From assembly GCA_949316235.1 (NCBI GenBank), contig OX438758.1, forward strand, positions 16,503,194 through 16,567,193: DNA of 64,000 bases. The letters are read 5' to 3'. A program made the translations under genes and the position numbers. The notes beneath the pieces were generated by a model that did no database searches, was not told the origin of the DNA, and worked only from the letters and a program-made list of their open reading frames with translations. How positions within the stretch are numbered: the stretch's first letter is position 1; every line of letters starts with the position of its first letter. This document shows, piece by piece, positions 19,797 through 28,542 of this stretch. This DNA comes from Oegoconia quadripuncta (Eukaryota; Arthropoda; Insecta; Lepidoptera; Autostichidae).

Positions 19797-20060
19797 ATGG
19801 TATCAGAAAGATACTTTAGGTGTAGGATGTATCAGAAAGATACTTTAGGTGTATGATGTATCAGAGAGATACTATAGGATTAGGATGGTATCAGAAAGAT
19901 ACTATAGGCTTAGGATGATATCAGAAAGATACCATAGGGTTAGGGTGGTATCAGAAAGATACTATAGGGTTAGGATGATATCAGAAAGATACCATAGGCT
20001 TAGGGTGGTATCAGAACGATACTATAGGGTTAGGATTATGTCAGAAAGATGTTATCGGTA
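19797..20060 (+). repeat. Tandem array of a ~30-bp unit in the gypsy A 3' UTR
   Basis: About eight to nine diverged units of the type GGTATCAGAAAGATACTATA followed by GGGTTAGGAT. Each contains the inverted pair GTATC/GATAC around AGAAA, so each could form a small hairpin. One unit also lies at about 8982. An open frame through the array is a by-product of the unit length. Confidence 0.8.
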
Positions 20061-20210
20061 TAGGATATCGCTAAATATTATTTCAAACGTAAGGTTGTGG
20101 CAGAATGATGTGTTAAATATAAGATTACCTAAGTATTATTTAATGTGTACTGTAAATGTAATGTTAAGTTGAAGTACTTTGAGAAGCAAAGTACATGTCA
20201 GTATGGCCGT
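20061..20210 (+). other. End of the gypsy A 3' UTR
   Basis: Degenerate repeat remains and then AT-rich sequence up to the second LTR copy. GAGAAGCAAAG at about 20180 is the only purine-rich stretch that could be a polypurine tract. Confidence 0.35.
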
Positions 20211-20805
20211 GACAGAATAGAAAATATCTGGTAATCGAATGTGTCAAATATGTATCCGGACACCGTCATGACTGTTATTCCAATGTAAACAAACTAGCAA
20301 TTAGTATACCATTTCATTTCCTTTTCTATAATATTGTTAAATATTGAAATATAAAATATGTAAAATTATTGAAAGATTGTGGAAAACTTTTTAAAGGGTC
20401 TTATTTTGTAAAATAGCGATTATTATTTTTTTTTTTTTGTTATAAATAGACATACACACAGCGCCATCTAGTTCCACATTAAGCAACTACAAGCTTGTGT
20501 TGTGGATACCAGATGGTTGATATGCTACATAAATACATTTTTTTTGTAAATAAATACTTATTATAAATGAAAACATCCATAACTCGGGTACACATGTCCG
20601 TATTCATCACACAAACATATGCCCCTAGCGGGATTCGAACCCGCAACCTTTTGGTATAGTGGTCAGAGTTGCTAACCACTACACCAAACAGGTCGTCACC
20701 AAACAGATTATTGCTAGAACGATTCTGATTGGTCAATAATGACGTGATACATTTTGTGTTGGTGTGGTGGTATAAAAGCGCCAGCACAGGCGCTGGCCGG
20801 GATTC
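20211..20805 (+). repeat. Partial 3' LTR of gypsy A
   Basis: It matches 4315-4652 closely, but lacks about 32 bp after GGAAAACTTTTTAAA, carries a SINE at 20425-20705, and stops at GGGATTC just after the TATA region. Beyond that the sequence is an unrelated LINE fragment, so the distal LTR was lost. Confidence 0.75.
20425..20705 (-). mobile_element. tRNA-derived SINE, copy 2
   Basis: Minus strand: TTTGGTGTAGTGGTTAGCA (A-box region) and GCGGGTTCGAATCCCGC (B-box) at the head, then a body ending CTAGATGGCGCTGTGTG and an A-rich tail. GATTATT is duplicated at 20418-20424 and 20706-20712, and the LTR sequence is restored exactly when the SINE and one duplicate are removed (compare 4548-4560). Confidence 0.88.
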
Positions 20806-21150
20806 GTAGCTGCCTGTCGCCGATCTGCTACGCCAAGTATACAGACGACATCCCAGTGGAAGACGGTACGTCTCTAGCCCTGTTTGCGGACGATGTTTCC
20901 TCACTCCCTCACACGGTAGTGTGGTGCGGCGTGGCCCGCCCGACTTCAGACAGCTGCCCAGAGACCTAGTGGTGGACATCACGGATTCGGAGTCCTGAAC
21001 CGCCCAACCGCGCCACGTGGTGAGATCACCGGCCGGCCACACCGGCGGGCGAAATCCCGCGGGGCGGGGGGGGGCCCGGATCGTGCGCTCCCACGCCACC
21101 TGTGTAATTATTATTTTTATACTTGTATTTTTAATAATAATAACCACCCT
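20806..21150 (+). pseudogene. LINE reverse-transcriptase fragment (Jockey-like?)
   Basis: A short stretch reads CYAKYTDDIPVEDGTSLALF then ADDVSS, matching the polymerase active-site region (F-A-D-D) of Jockey-group LINEs. It then jumps to QLPRDLVVDITDSES, which resembles the far C-terminal end, and to a GC-rich segment and an AT tail (about 21100-21140). Large internal parts are missing. The clade is uncertain. Confidence 0.5.
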
Positions 21151-21167
21151 AATGACCTATTTGTTTC

Positions 21168-21350
21168 AACAGATAGCGGCAGACACTCCTAGCAGCACTA
21201 TGATTCGACGTCGTTTAAAAGGAGGCTGAATATTATCTTCTTCATCGAAACTTAAATGGAGAGTTTTATTCAACAAATCAAACTCAATACTTTCTATCTG
21301 GGTTAAATCTTCTTGTGTTATGAAAAAGTCGTCAAAACTATCTAATTGTC
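21168..21350 (-). pseudogene. Possible piggyBac transposase N-terminal scrap
   Basis: The minus-strand frame DSFDDFFITQEDLTQIES, an acidic stretch, then PPFKRRRII fits the acidic N-terminus and basic patch of piggyBac transposases. It opens after a TGA and is cut by the neighbouring LINE fragment. Recognition is weak. Confidence 0.3.
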
Positions 21351-21852
21351 AATAAGAATTAGCTTCTTTTCTACAAATCTATCGAATAATACGCAAAGTG
21401 TGCGCGACATTGATCGCGAATCACAATTGGACTGGAGTGCAAGATGACGCCACGGGCGACGCGCGAGTGCGCTGGAGTTACGGGAGGGGGTGGGCAACAA
21501 TCTTGACCGCGCGGCTCAATGAAACGGATTTACAATTTTTCGTGCGCTGAGGCAATGGGGGTCATTGTTGTCTGACGGTTAATAAATTGTATACTAGAAG
21601 GTCAAAAATCATTCGACGTTTTGTACAATATATTTTATAATCTAACTAAATGACGAAAAAAAACCATCGACAAAAATTGGAATAATCGGTGATTTTTACT
21701 TAGCTTGGTTAACTAAGTGTCGCCCAACATTGACCGTGTTGGCGGTCAACGTGTTAATGAGGACATTTAAAATTACAACTTAATCAACTTTTAAACTTCT
21801 CTTTAATAGTAATCAACATTTTTTATACTATGAAAATCAACTTAAAGAAATC
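21351..21852. other. Unassigned region between the two piggyBac-like pieces
   Basis: No gene. Related stretches TTGACCGCGCGGCTCAATG (about 21504), GGTCATTGTTGTCTGACGG (about 21561) and TTGACCGTGTTGGCGGTCAA (about 21733) look like terminal regions of DNA transposons, possibly ends of piggyBac elements. Confidence 0.3.
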
Positions 21853-22056
21853 TTAGTTTTCATCGCCACAATTTTGGCAGACTACATTCATATAGTCATT
21901 GCACACAGTTCTTTGGCACTTAGAGCATTCAGTCTTTGTTTTTCTGTCCTTAGTTCTTGGACATACGAACGGCGAACGGCCTGCTTCAGGAACAGATTCT
22001 TGGGTTTGAGCCACGTGATGCCATTTTAGTCGTTTTTGCAGCTGTCGTGGCAGCAT
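21853..22056 (-). pseudogene. piggyBac transposase C-terminal cysteine-rich domain
   Basis: The minus-strand frame ends with CPRTKDRKTKTECSKCQRTVC and then VVCQNCGDEN, the Cys-rich DNA-binding tail of piggyBac-family transposases. The catalytic part is absent. It stops at 21853. Confidence 0.65.
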
Positions 22057-22349
22057 GGGTAAGCCTGCTCTTGATATTGGTGAGGTTTGACTAAATCGAC
22101 AGCCAGTTGCTTATACCTGTAATATTGAAAATATGAAAAAATATCACCATCGGCCATCTTTTTGTACGTCTTCCGACATTGTACCTACCGCACATTTGAT
22201 CGTTTGTATCAACTCCACCTTTCGTTTTATTATAACATACATTAAAAAAAATACGCCCCGAATACAGAACCTCCTCTTTTTTTGAAATCGGTTAAAAAAT
22301 GAATAATTTCGGGCTTTCTTCTATCCCCCTCAACACTATCATCAATAAG
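22057..22349. other. Unassigned, with one copy of a dispersed repeat at 22250-22297
   Basis: The end holds, on the minus strand, TTTTTAACCGATTTCAAAAA and then AGAGGAGGTTCTG, a diverged copy of the block at 26248-26290 (plus strand). The rest shows nothing. Confidence 0.45.
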
Positions 22350-22727
22350 CAGTTCCTTAGAGAAGTCGATTTGCGCACAATGGACTGGCCTGCGCTCAGT
22401 CCAGACCTAAATCCCATTGAGCATTTATGGGTACGGTTCAAACGAAGGGTACGAGCAAGAAATCCAGCCCCTTCGAGCCTAGAAGAATTAAAGGCAGCTT
22501 TGTTAGAGGAGTGGGAAGGTATACCTCAAGACACCGTCAAAAAATTAATAAGGTCGATGAAGAACCGACTACGGGCTGTAATTAGGGCTAGGGGGGCAAT
22601 ACCAAATACTGAACCAATAAATGTTATATTTCTTAAGAAAAAAACGTGTTTTATTTGTGCCAATTCTGAACACAAGACCTTTTCCCAAAATCCCATTTTT
22701 CCCCCAATTAAGTTCAGACACCAATGA
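22350..22727 (+). pseudogene. Tc1/mariner transposase, C-terminal fragment
   Basis: It reads FLREVDLRTMDWPALSPDLN and then PIEHLWVRFKRRVRAR, the second half of the DD34E catalytic domain (the Asp and Glu are D in SPDLNP and E in PIEHLW). It continues through LEELKAALLEEWEGIPQDT to the usual C-terminal helix (SMKNRLRAVIRARG). The N-terminal helix-turn-helix, the first Asp and the terminal repeats are missing. Confidence 0.85.
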
Positions 22728-23079
22728 TAAAAAAAGTATACATGGATATTAATAATGATGATATCTCATAAAAGCTGAAGTTTCAAGCTTACAAATGACA
22801 TTTCATTTTTATTAAAATGTTGTATACTTTTACTTAAAACAATGTTTGAATGCAGAGGTAGCGCTTGAGTTGATTTGATTGCTCGCGAGTATAGTTCCTC
22901 TAATAAGTATGTTTTCTTTTTTTGTGAACCATTTTTCATAGATAATGTGTTCTGAACCAATTGAATTCAATGTATCTAACTTGGGTATTTAAACAATCGG
23001 AACAGCATCTTACCGAACATTTTTCTTTCTTTTTTCCTGCACAACAAATACTCGTAGATGTTACTAAGTTGGAGAATTG
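22728..23079. other. Unassigned AT-rich sequence
   Basis: I see no motif, repeat or convincing frame here. Confidence 0.3.
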
Positions 23080-23445
23080 AATTCTATCATGTGGCGCAAA
23101 ATGTTATCGTCAGTTAACGTTGTTCCTGCAACATACCTCAAATGACGGAGAAATTGGGACGGTATTTTGTCTCCGAGTTCCTCAATGTCTAAGAGGCGCT
23201 TAACTCGCTGCTCTTTAGAAGAAGAATAACGCTTGATTAGCATTACTTTAGATATTTCCCTATTGAAGGCGGATTCAATACAATATCTTCCACTTCGCCT
23301 GCATATTTGTGTTCGATTTGGCTAAGGACATGGAAATACATTGTAGTGTCGGATTCAATTCCGGCAAGTTAAAAATTTGCTTCTGCTTGTGCAAACCATA
23401 CTAACGGTATGTCTGGCCAAAATGGTGGCAATTTCATTTCATTAA
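23080..23445 (-). pseudogene. Ty3/gypsy gag fragment
   Basis: Minus strand: MKLPPFWPDIPLVWFAQAEA, then a TAA stop in place of the usual Gln, HVLSQIEHKYAGEVEDIVLN, and LIKRYSSSKEQRVKRLLDIE followed by ELGDKIPSQFLRHLRYVAG. This is the conserved capsid of a large insect gypsy group. Only gag remains. Confidence 0.75.
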
Positions 23446-23835
23446 TTACATTTTTGAGGCTTGGGAAACTCGACAAAATGCAATTGGTATTTTTTGCGAT
23501 CTTTCAAAGGCATTTGACTGCGTTGATCACAAAACATTATTATTGCAATTGGCACATTACGGATTCAAATTTGAGAGCCTTATCGTGATTCAGTCTTATT
23601 TAGAAAATAGAATACAACAGGTAGATGTCAATGGGGTAAGATCACCTGGCTCTCGAGTGAGGATAGGCGTGCCACAAGGCTCAATATTAGGCCCTTTTCT
23701 CTTTCTAGTTTACATAAAACGATCTCCCATTTATGGTTCAGAGATTGACCGTGATAGTACTATTTGCTGATGGATGATACATCATTAGTTGTTAAAGTTG
23801 ACAGAAAAGATAATGTTTTTGACAAGATGAATTTT
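23437..23835 (+). pseudogene. Reverse-transcriptase fragment of a LINE related to 11000-16170
   Basis: It reads FEAWETRQNAIGIFCDLSKA, SYLENRIQQVDVNGVRSPGS and GVPQGSILGPFLFLVYIK, colinear with ORF2 of the intact LINE. It then has frame breaks before the remnant of the F-A-D-D motif. About 400 bp survive, with no 3' end. Confidence 0.82.
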
Positions 23836-24257
23836 ACGCTGGTTTACTGTTATAGGGTAACCAACTAGTCGTGGGACAGTTAAGCGAAATTTTTTGAATA
23901 TATATTTTTTCTCCATTACATAATAATGCGGGAGTTATACTAAAAATACCTATTGATAGTCGAAACCTGTGTGTGTTCTTTTTTCGTTGTTTCATTACTT
24001 AATTCTGCCAATATAATTATATATTTTTTTTTTTTTAAAGTTGCAAAATATATAGTTATTGGACAGCATTTATAGTCATGGGACATTCATTTTACAGTCA
24101 TTGGACAGTAAATATTTGATAATGGTTATTGTTTTTATATTTGAAACTAGGAAATTTAATAATAATAAAACAGTAAACATAAAAGAAATTGTTTATAGGT
24201 ATTTTGAGGAACTTTGGGCACAGTCTTAGGTACGTGGGTAATCCTAAATGATAATTA

Positions 24258-24584
24258 TTAATAAGTTTTCTTTGAAATTAAATACTCTTTGTATAAATTA
24301 TTTGCTGCCTCTTCACTGTTTTCTTCAGTTGCCATACTGAAATCATCGTCAAGATTCTCTTGTTCATAGTCGTGATTCTCTTCATCTTCGTCATTTTCAT
24401 CTTCTTTGTAACAATTATGACAGGCATACAAGTCAATACTTATATCTTCTGGCACATGAACTTGATGTCTGATTGGTACACATTTAACGTGAAAAATTGA
24501 AGAACACATATCACAAACAACACGATTCATTGTTTTCGTTGTTTTCAAACAAATTTTGCAAGAATTTGTATTGTTTTTTTCCAT
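24258..24584 (-). CDS. PHD-type zinc finger with an acidic tail
   Basis: 108 residues. CKICLKTTKTMNRVVCDMC, HVKC and CHNC give the C4-H-C3 spacing of a PHD finger, a module that reads chromatin marks or binds proteins. An acidic stretch (EDENDEDEENHDYEQEN) follows. The upstream frame (24625-25539) ends 40 bases away in another phase, so the two were probably one protein joined by a now-broken linker. PHD or RING-like fingers close several insect pogo-type transposases. Confidence 0.55.
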   Translation of the reverse strand: MEKNNTNSCKICLKTTKTMNRVVCDMCSSIFHVKCVPIRHQVHVPEDISIDLYACHNCYKEDENDEDEENHDYEQENLDDDFSMATEENSEEAANNLYKEYLISKKTY

Positions 24585-24624
24585 AGATTTCTTTTTTTAC
24601 TTAGTTTTTCTAACCTTTTCATTT

Positions 24625-25539
24625 TTATATGTCTTTTTTTATTTTAACTAGTTCTCTAATTTTTTTCCTCTCTTTTATATGTTGCTCTAATTCTTTTTTC
24701 TTTCTTTGCTCTTTGTACATGGCCTTATATTTGGCTGAAGTTATAGCAAATGGCATTCTTTTTATCTCGCGTTTACCTTTTCGTTCCGGTGTTTTAGGTA
24801 AAGAAAGATACGCACCTAAATCTGAGTTTCTTATTTTAAATGCCGGACTAATTTCTGATAATACTGGTTGAGACTGCAATGTATGTTTTTCTTGCTGAAA
24901 TGTTATTGAGTTGGATGGTTTCGTTGGCGTCTTTTCAAGTTCAGCTGAATTGGTTACAGCTTTTATCGCAGTAATGAATCCTGTAATAGGACATAGGCCG
25001 TAATTTGCATAAGAGCCCGCTTGTTGTGTTAATGAAACATCCTCAACAATAGTAATCGAAGTTTTTGGTCTATTTTGAGATTCAATCTGTCCTAATCCTA
25101 AGGACAACTGTGTAATAATACCTTGGTGAGGTATTACTGTCTTCAAAGGTTTCAACGGCGTTTTTTCAACGTCAGCTGTGATTTCAATAGTTGGACTGAC
25201 ACACCCAGATTTAGGTTGGAAAGCTGTATTTGAAGGCTCTAATTCTGGTCTAATCAGTTTTTCAGTTTCCAAAAATGGTGGCGGCGGCGGTGTAATGAAA
25301 CCTGTGTAGTCATCGGAATGAATATCTTCGAAGTCGCCGTAGTTCTGAAGTATCGTCGGTGATAGTGTATTTTCGTCTTGTTCATGTTCTATATTTACTG
25401 GTTTAGGCAACAAATCATCGTTATCGTCAATCAGATTTAGATTTGCAACAGATGATGCTATTATTGAAGACTGATGGATTGTTGAAATTGTTGTTACAGG
25501 GAGTGTTCGATGGCCCAAAGCTTTTGTATATATATACAA
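24625..25539 (-). CDS. Low-complexity C-terminal part of a probable transposase
   Basis: 304 residues, rich in P, T, S and E in the first 230 and ending in a basic helix (KRMPFAITSAKYKAMYKEQ, RKKKELEQHIKERKKIREL). No enzymatic motif. I do not recognise it by itself; its place before the PHD finger and the repeat-bearing 3' end suggest the disordered tail of a DNA transposase. The annotated start is only the first Met in frame. Confidence 0.4.
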   Translation of the reverse strand: MYIYTKALGHRTLPVTTISTIHQSSIIASSVANLNLIDDNDDLLPKPVNIEHEQDENTLSPTILQNYGDFEDIHSDDYTGFITPPPPPFLETEKLIRPELEPSNTAFQPKSGCVSPTIEITADVEKTPLKPLKTVIPHQGIITQLSLGLGQIESQNRPKTSITIVEDVSLTQQAGSYANYGLCPITGFITAIKAVTNSAELEKTPTKPSNSITFQQEKHTLQSQPVLSEISPAFKIRNSDLGAYLSLPKTPERKGKREIKRMPFAITSAKYKAMYKEQRKKKELEQHIKERKKIRELVKIKKDI

Positions 25540-25569
25540 TAGTGGTGTAACGATAAATCATTATCTTTA

Positions 25570-25995
25570 TATCAGCCAGAGCCGATGTCCACTACTGAAC
25601 ATAGGCCTCTCACATAGATTTCCAGAGCGACTAACTGGAAGCAGCCTGCATACAGCGACCTCTTCCGACTCTCATCAGGTCGTCCGTCCACCTTGTGAGT
25701 GGACGTCCTATGTTGCGCTTGCCGGTGCGTGGTTTCTACTCGAGCACTGTATTGCCCGGCCAATCAGTTCTTCGAGTCTATGTGCCCTGCACATTGCCAC
25801 TTCAACTTACTAATCCGCTGGGCTATGTCCGAGACTTACGTTCATCTACGGATTTCTTCATACCTGATTAGATCGTGTAGCGTAACGTCGAGCATTGCCC
25901 TTTCAAAAGTTGTGTGATTTTGAGTATTCTTATAAGCCCCACAGTCAGAGATCACGTTTCCGTGCCATAAGTCATCACTGGTAATACAAGTATTA
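25570..25995 (-). pseudogene. RTE-type LINE, C-terminal end of the ORF
   Basis: Minus strand, with stops and frame changes: LPVMTYGTETWSLT, RYEEIRR, DIAQRISKLKWQCAGHI, WKPRTGKRNIGRPLTRW in diverged form, and a final EAYVQ-type ending. These blocks form the end of RTE-clade LINE proteins common in Lepidoptera. Only about 430 bp remain. Confidence 0.72.
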
Positions 25996-26785
25996 GTAAA
26001 CGATCAATCACATACTTTGAATTGCACAATTAAACGACATAACAAACTACATAAAACTTTGTAACTGCGTGAGGCCGAATAAAGAAAAGCGTGAGGCCGA
26101 ATAAAGAAAATTGCTCAGCGATAGACCAACCGCCTTTGTATATTTTAGCTATTTATGTTGAATATTATTTTTATGTTTATGGGTGCAATAATGAATGAAT
26201 AACATTATTATTCCCTCGCGTGAAATACCTATCATTATCCCCTATTTTGACTTTTTAACCGACTTCAAAAAGGAGGAGTTTCTCAATTCGGCCGCTTGAA
26301 TGTTTTTTTAATGTATGTACACCGATAATTCCGAGATTTGGCGGTTGATTCGCGTAATTCTTTTTATAATTGTGTAGTTTTTGCAAGGCTTTCGTTATAA
26401 TATTGCCTCAGAAACAATACTTATGTCACATGACAATAAACTTAAAATTTAAAAACCCCTGAAAGACTATAATCTCATCCAAATACACCGAATAACTGCG
26501 TTAAAACGTAAATATTTTCCAAACGCCTTAACCGATTTTCATCAAACCTGACTTATAAGCTTATAACCTGTGCCCTTACTTAATACAAAAATAACTAAGC
26601 TCAAATCAGTTCATGCATTAGTTAGATACGTCCAGACAAAGACTGGACATACACACAAAACAACACACACAATCATGCACAATCACACACACACAACGCC
26701 GTCAAACACATAACACCCCTAGTTTTTGCCGCGGGTTAAAACATTCTCTGGGCGATTGACAAGCAAGCTTAAACGTACAGATAGA
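25996..26785. other. Noncoding dispersed repeats
   Basis: It contains a direct repeat of GCGTGAGGCCGAATAAAGAA (26068 and 26089) and the dispersed block CCGACTTCAAAAAGGAGGAG at about 26255. There is also a stretch with CTTAACCGATTTTCATCAAA, CGTCCAGACAAAGACTGG and CGTCAAACACATAACACCCC (about 26527-26720), phrases I know from abundant noncoding repeats of moths and butterflies. An AC-rich microsatellite lies at about 26650-26690. No gene. Confidence 0.5.
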
Positions 26786-27152
26786 CATGCTATAAGTAGC
26801 ACGAAAGCATGCTATTAATGCGCAAGTGCTATCTAGTGGTATGTGTGTCGAAACCATTGCTAGTATCGAGCATGCCTATATGGGCATGCTTACAAATCGA
26901 TCGACGTGCAATTTTTGGGCATGCTACCTGATGCGGGGGTAACAGGGGGCGTGCTTTAATCACGTCTGAACAGGTTTGGTTATGAACATGCTAGTATGTC
27001 AGTTATTCGTGCGTGCAAGTTTGTTTTCGCGCCAAAAGTATTTCGCTGGGATTATTCAATTACGGGCCCAATTTTTTTTTCTCTTTTTCTTCCGTATTGT
27101 TTGCTTAAAAAGCATGCTCATTCAAGAGCATGCTTGAAATGAGCATGCTCTT
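26786..27152. repeat. Cluster of GCATGC-type motifs
   Basis: About ten RCATGCT or GCATGC sites lie in 370 bp (e.g. about 26788, 26807, 26871, 26883, 26919, 26988, 27112, 27129, 27143), several as full palindromes AGCATGCT. The cluster lies upstream of the DUF4806-type gene. It may be the binding array near one end of the two-gene transposon described below. Confidence 0.5.
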
Positions 27153-27473
27153 GAACTAATACATTTGCACAATTGATACAATTCGAAAGAATTTTTTGTC
27201 ATTTAGAAATAATAATAATTACGTCAGTGAACATAGAAAATGATTGATTGAGAGATATGCGCGTTTCAGTTAAATTATTTTTTTACTATATAGTAGCTGA
27301 TTCAAGAGATTTCGATGGTTGTCTTTTTTTTGGAAAAGTTTTTGATATTAAACTCTCCGACCGACTACTAGGAGGGAATTCAAATTATAGTATCTGGCAA
27401 CACCAAATATCGACGCTCCTTCTCGATCGATGGACGCCGCCCGTCCCACTGTTAAAGCAAGAATTTGTTTGTA

Positions 27474-27575
27474 ATGTATTCCATAGTGCAATTTTTAGAA
27501 CAAGATGGAGCTTCGGTTTCTATTGTGCGTGCCGATTGGTTCACACCACGGAAACAAGAAGTGTTCTGGCCACCA
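27474..27575 (+). CDS. DUF4806-type gene, first exon
   Basis: From the ATG at 27474 the frame reads MYSIVQFLEQDGASVSIVRA then DWFTPRKQEVFWPP, the N-terminal signature that precedes DUF4806 in many arthropod and cnidarian proteins. A possible donor CCACCA/GTACCA follows. The next coding exon of the same gene starts at 29741; the 2.1-kb gap holds a gypsy fragment and its LTR. Confidence 0.65.
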
Positions 27576-27596
27576 GTACCAGTTTTCGTTGTTACA

Positions 27597-28205
27597 AGTC
27601 TTAAATCAATTTTCAGCCGTCATGGCATACCAGTTCAATTATTTTCAGACAATGGTCCACCTTTTAATTCTGTTGAATTTAAATCCTTTATTTATGACTG
27701 GGGAATTCAACATAATACCAGCAGTCCATACTTACCACGTTCAAATGGATTAGTCGAATCAGCAGTAAAAATATGTAAACATATTCTCACCAAGTGTGAT
27801 GAATCAGGTTCAGATCCATATTTAGCATTACTACAGTATAGGAATACTCCTCGAGGTAACATTTCTTCACCCGCACAACTTTTAATGTCTCGTTCACTTA
27901 GAACTCAATTACCATCAATTACTAAAAATCTGTGCCCTAAAGTTGTAAAATTTTAAGACCATAAGAAAGCTAAAGAAGAAAATATAGTAAAGATGAAAGA
28001 ATACTATAATAGAAAAGCAAAGTTTTTGCCAGAGTTGCAAGAAGGAGAAAGAGTATACTTTAAGAAAACACCGGATAGTCGTTGGGTACCAGGTAGGTAC
28101 AGTGCAGTCTAAATGTCCTGAACCTAGGTCTTATGTAGTGGAAGGTCTAGATGGCTTTGTAGGAAGGAGAAATAGGCAACATATTGTGAAGGTCCCACAA
28201 GTATC
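27597..28205 (+). pseudogene. Integrase remnant of gypsy B
   Basis: It reads LKSIFSRHGIPVQLFSDNGP (second catalytic Asp), SSPYLPRSNGLVESAVK (catalytic Glu) and YRNTPRGNISSPAQLLMSR, typical of the K02A2.6-like gypsy group. A TAA at 27954-27956 interrupts the frame, and KMKEYYNRKAKFLPEL, DSRWVPG and VEGLDGFVGRRNRQHI follow with further breaks. The first catalytic Asp is missing. Confidence 0.82.
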
Positions 28206-28542
28206 ACAACCTCCAACCGTAGGATCTTGTATGTCCATGTATGTATGTAAGTATGTCCAGACCAACGTCACCTTTACCTACAGCAGGTATGGTATCACCT
28301 ACTATTAATTTGAGATCGCCGCCGTCGCTAGAATAAGTAAGCCACCTAGAAGGTTGGACTTATAAAAACACTTTTATTTTTTATATAATCTTCAATTTCT
28401 AATTTGATTGTGGTTGGCTGACAAATAAATAACTTTAGAACATTTCTATCAAAGCTATTGTCAAACTATTTTTAAGTCATAATATGGAGAGTCTGTGTTG
28501 GCTTGTCAAGTCAGACAATATGCTTTTTCTTAATGAGAGGGA
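28206..28542 (+). other. Noncoding 3' region of gypsy B
   Basis: No ORF. It ends with the polypurine tract AATGAGAGGGA directly before the LTR. Confidence 0.5.

Larger units (their letters stand above)
4314..20805 (+). mobile_element. Ty3/gypsy element A, interrupted by nested insertions
   Basis: A plus-strand LTR retrotransposon. It consists of a long 5' LTR (about 4314-5199), gag (5258-6136), pol (6133-8858, frameshifted, with an integrase-core deletion), a 3' untranslated region with a 'tatcagaaagata' repeat (one unit at 8983, many at 19799-20050), and a partial 3' LTR (20211-20805). About 10.7 kb of foreign DNA (a SINE, a BEL element and a LINE) lies in the 3' untranslated region between 9050 and about 19787. 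The shared repeat on both sides of that DNA and the LTR copies at both ends are the evidence for a single element. The 3' LTR is cut after its TATA region, so a target duplication could not be checked. Confidence 0.75.
23860..25560 (-). mobile_element. DNA transposon remnant with a PHD-like tail gene and subterminal repeats
   Basis: A minus-strand coding block (24258-25539) lies upstream of a 3' region that contains four copies of a motif like AGTCATTGGACA or TAGTCGTGGGACA (about 23867, 24053, 24072 and 24095). Short repeated motifs just inside an end are typical of DNA transposons. The tail plus PHD arrangement resembles pogo/Tigger-like insect elements, but the catalytic domain is not in the window. 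The right end is cut near the RTE fragment. Confidence 0.45.

Noticed and set aside
19849..20172. Arg/Tyr/Ser-rich open frame
   Set aside because: It follows the 30-bp tandem units of the gypsy 3' UTR; no homology or start context.
20630..20705. tRNA gene on the minus strand
   Set aside because: It is the head of SINE copy 2, flanked by the SINE's target duplication.
20479..21147. 222-codon minus-strand open frame
   Set aside because: It runs antisense through a LINE fragment, the LTR and a SINE; a chance frame.
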